DNA of 31,855 bases from Zancudomyces culisetae (lineage: Eukaryota > Kickxellomycota > Harpellomycetes > Harpellales > Legeriomycetaceae), in the NCBI GenBank assembly GCA_001969505.1, contig LSSK01000519.1:1-31855 (forward strand), in the 5' to 3' direction. Within the stretch, counting starts at the first letter, position 1. The number at the start of each line of letters is the position of its first letter. The notes beneath the pieces are model-generated. The model saw only the letters and a program-made list of their open reading frames with translations. It did not search any database and had not been told where the DNA came from. Of the stretch, positions 29,728-31,855 are shown one piece after another. The position numbers and the translations under genes are program-made.

Positions 29728-31855
29728 TCAAGAGTTTTTCAATAAATAATCCATAGCAACATTAAAGTTAAAGTTGTTGAGTTCTAGAGCATCAGCAACC
29801 TTAGAGGGTTCAAAGCCCATGTTTTTTAAGTTCAGGTAGGTAACCAGGCAGTTTGGATTGGAAAACCAGTCACGGTTTTTCAAAATAGCTTTGTCAGCAT
29901 CGGTCATATTGTTTTCAACATAAGATTGGTTGTATTCCTGTTCAGCCAGCGAGTTTTGCAATGCAGTAGTGATAAGCACATCGTCGCTGGTTGGGGCACC
30001 AGAATTTGATCGGGATCCCTGTCTACTGTTACTACCACTACCACCATTACCACGTCCAATAGTGCCAGTGTTACTTCTGGAAAAGCCGAGAGATGATTTG
30101 TTCTTTTTGGACTTTGATTTAGTTGAGTCACTTTCGTTGTCCTTCTTGTTTTTGGAGGACTTGGTTGGAATAATGTTGGAAATATTCAGAAAATTGAACT
30201 TGGACTTTCTGCGGTTGGCAAGTTTTTTTGATTGCGCACCCGAGTCATCAACCACTAACACTGGGCTAATCTCTATGGAATTTGTTTTTGCAGTGTTGAC
30301 AGTATGCAGGGTTGGGAGGGAGGCTTCGGGAGAATCGTGGTGTGTAGAGTTTTCGAAAGACGAGACATTTGATTTGGTACTTGGAAGCGGATTAGCAACA
30401 TCAGTAGGAAGATCAATAGGGTCGATTTTAGGGTCCTGGAAGTTGAACTTGGTTAGGGAGAAACGATTTTGTGGTGAGGGGACAGGGAAGGCGGAAGTCT
30501 GTGGCACTGAATCTGTAGTGAGTGCAGTAGATCTGGTGGATTTTGAAGCACTGGGTTTAGTATCATTGATGTTTTCAGAAAAGATAGGAGGAGGAGGAGA
30601 GGATGTGAAACTGGTTGGTACATCGGCAGATGTGGCAATACGTAGGAAGGGATCGTCAATATCTCTATCAGTGGAGATAGGCTCGGAGTCTAAGACGAAT
30701 GGATTCGAAAATAGATTGTCCGGTTGTGTAGAAGATGCACTTGGAGCAAAGATGTTTGTAAAATCGAGATCAGAGCCGGTTTTGGGTCGAACGGTTTCGA
30801 TGGGGTTAGATTTTTGGCGATCGGGAATGAGTTTGGAAGAGTTGGGATTCAGATTCTCAAATAGTAAGTCAAACTCATCTTTTAGCCTGTTTCCCTCGTT
30901 GGCTACCGAGTCGCCAGCCCCAACTAAGCTAGCAGGGAATTTTTCGCTGAACTCAGGGTCATGCGAAGTGGCTTTATCAATTGGTTTTATATGAGATAAA
31001 GCGATATTTTCCAGCTCGGACACGGAGGACGAATCGCTACCACGATCTGAATCAAGCTCGTTCTGTAAACTACGTTTGTTGAAATTGGAATTTGCGTTGG
31101 CGTCAGCGTTGTGTTTTTTAGATACCGACAAAGGTGATGAATCCAGCGCAAAGCTGGTAAATCCTAGATTGGATGTATCAAGCTGGTTACTAGACACAGA
31201 GACCCGCTGATCAGGTTCTGAGGAGCTCTCGCTATCAGTGGTTTCGAGAGGGATTAGAGGAGCAGTTGATGTGATATTGGCCTTGCTTTCCTTTTGGGAA
31301 GGTAAAAGCGTTGAGGGTTCGGTTGTATGTGTAGTTGTAGTTGTAGTTGTAGTTGTGTGACTATCATGGTCCAACTTTAATGTTTCATTATTCACTATGT
31401 GTGAGGGTTTTCCTTGAGCGGGCTTCTCAGTGGACATTTCATTGGCGTCAATATGCGGCTTTTGCTCTATCACTATATCCTGTTTTTCTTTTTGCTCCTC
31501 ATCTACTTCTACCTTCTCTTTATGCCCGGCATCTCCTTCCATTTGCGCCTCAACTGTGATTCCAAGTCCCTTGTTTCCGGATTCGCCTGTTTCGCCTAAC
31601 ATTTCGTATGCATCCCTTCGTTCTACACTCTGCGCCATCTCTAGTACTTCTTTTTTTGCCTCCTCTGGTTCTTTTTCTGAGAGCTTCTCACCTTCCGGGT
31701 CGCCAATGGGTTCAACATTTACCAAAGCGGCTTTATTTTCATTCGTAACATTTTTTTCTTTCTCTATTATATCCAAAATATCACCTTTTCCTTGTTCATG
31801 GTCACCAGTGCCCTCAACTCTCTTTTCATCCTTCTCTTCGTTTTCATCTTCATCT
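29728..31855 (-). CDS. Disordered protein with C-terminal UBA domain (5' partial)
   Basis: The frame is open to the right edge with no ATG, so at least 708 residues are visible and the N-terminus lies outside the window. Most of it is predicted disordered: a Glu/Lys-rich acidic part, a poly-Thr run, then Ser/Pro/Asp-rich sequence. The last 45 residues or so form a UBA-like three-helix domain (YLNLKNMGFEPSKVADALEL then FNFNVAMDYLLKN), expected to bind ubiquitin. Upstream are a Lys/Ser-rich basic stretch, an FSKFNF-like SLTKFNF, one NPF motif (EH-domain ligand, near 30700) and one DPF motif (AP-2/adaptor ligand, near 30650). Together these hint at an endocytic or trafficking adaptor. An Ede1-like protein, which also ends in UBA, is one possibility, but the diagnostic N-terminus is not in the window. 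Confidence 0.75.
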   Translation of the reverse strand, partial: DEDENEEKDEKRVEGTGDHEQGKGDILDIIEKEKNVTNENKAALVNVEPIGDPEGEKLSEKEPEEAKKEVLEMAQSVERRDAYEMLGETGESGNKGLGITVEAQMEGDAGHKEKVEVDEEQKEKQDIVIEQKPHIDANEMSTEKPAQGKPSHIVNNETLKLDHDSHTTTTTTTTTHTTEPSTLLPSQKESKANITSTAPLIPLETTDSESSSEPDQRVSVSSNQLDTSNLGFTSFALDSSPLSVSKKHNADANANSNFNKRSLQNELDSDRGSDSSSVSELENIALSHIKPIDKATSHDPEFSEKFPASLVGAGDSVANEGNRLKDEFDLLFENLNPNSSKLIPDRQKSNPIETVRPKTGSDLDFTNIFAPSASSTQPDNLFSNPFVLDSEPISTDRDIDDPFLRIATSADVPTSFTSSPPPPIFSENINDTKPSASKSTRSTALTTDSVPQTSAFPVPSPQNRFSLTKFNFQDPKIDPIDLPTDVANPLPSTKSNVSSFENSTHHDSPEASLPTLHTVNTAKTNSIEISPVLVVDDSGAQSKKLANRRKSKFNFLNISNIIPTKSSKNKKDNESDSTKSKSKKNKSSLGFSRSNTGTIGRGNGGSGSNSRQGSRSNSGAPTSDDVLITTALQNSLAEQEYNQSYVENNMTDADKAILKNRDWFSNPNCLVTYLNLKNMGFEPSKVADALELNNFNFNVAMDYLLKNS
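31329..31358. repeat. TAGTTG hexamer microsatellite within the UBA-protein gene
   Basis: Four tandem copies of GTAGTT (plus strand), read on the minus strand as alternating ACT/ACA Thr codons. They encode an uninterrupted run of about nine Thr in the disordered region. The repeat keeps the frame, so copy-number change would only alter Thr-tract length. Confidence 0.8.

Noticed and set aside
29930-30994. A 354-codon plus-strand ORF
   Set aside because: It lies antisense to the UBA-protein gene. Its Ser/Leu/Gly-rich composition mirrors the Ser/Pro/Asp-rich sense frame and has no domain.

Overview
The window looks like a nuclear chromosome segment of an ascomycete yeast-like fungus. The evidence is AT-rich DNA, GLT1 as one long NADH-glutamate synthase polypeptide, an RLM1-type MADS-box factor, a PMT protein O-mannosyltransferase, and short spliceosomal introns with GTAAGT-like donors and CTAAC/CTAAT-like branch points. 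CTG at 26559-26561 encodes the invariant Leu of the glutamate synthase CHLNTCPVG motif, which argues against the CUG-Ser clades. Three of nine genes carry introns and one has four, so an early-diverging Saccharomycotina lineage is my best guess, not a firm call. Gene density is low for a yeast: about 58% is coding and several gaps are 1.5-3.2 kb.

Layout, left to right: 1-2662 has no recognisable gene but holds a cluster of short perfect inverted repeats. Next come a membrane-anchored LEA2-like protein (-), an empty 2.2 kb, an RLM1/MEF2-type MADS factor (+), a five-exon PI31/FUB1 proteasome regulator (+), and an unrecognised, probably mitochondrial protein (-). Then an empty 1.5 kb, a two-exon PMT2-subfamily mannosyltransferase (+), a three-exon tubulin cofactor B, ALF1 (-), and a tightly spaced tRNA-Asp/tRNA-Leu pair (+). 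After these lie a SMYD-type SET/MYND protein (-), a 3.2 kb gap with low-complexity tracts, GLT1 (+), and a 5'-truncated disordered protein with a C-terminal UBA domain (-) that runs off the right edge.

The genes do not form one pathway. RLM1 (cell-wall-integrity transcription factor) and the PMT (mannosylation of wall and secreted proteins) share a cell-wall theme. GLT1 belongs to ammonium assimilation, FUB1 to proteasome control and ALF1 to alpha-tubulin folding. I saw no mobile element, CRISPR array or clearly novel multigene system. The most unusual items are the hairpin cluster at 263-499, the 4-nt-spaced tRNA pair, a SET domain with Lys in place of the SAM-binding Asn, an MEF2-like MADS domain joined to an RLM1-type C-terminus, and an exon-like segment with an immediate stop inside the second ALF1 intron.
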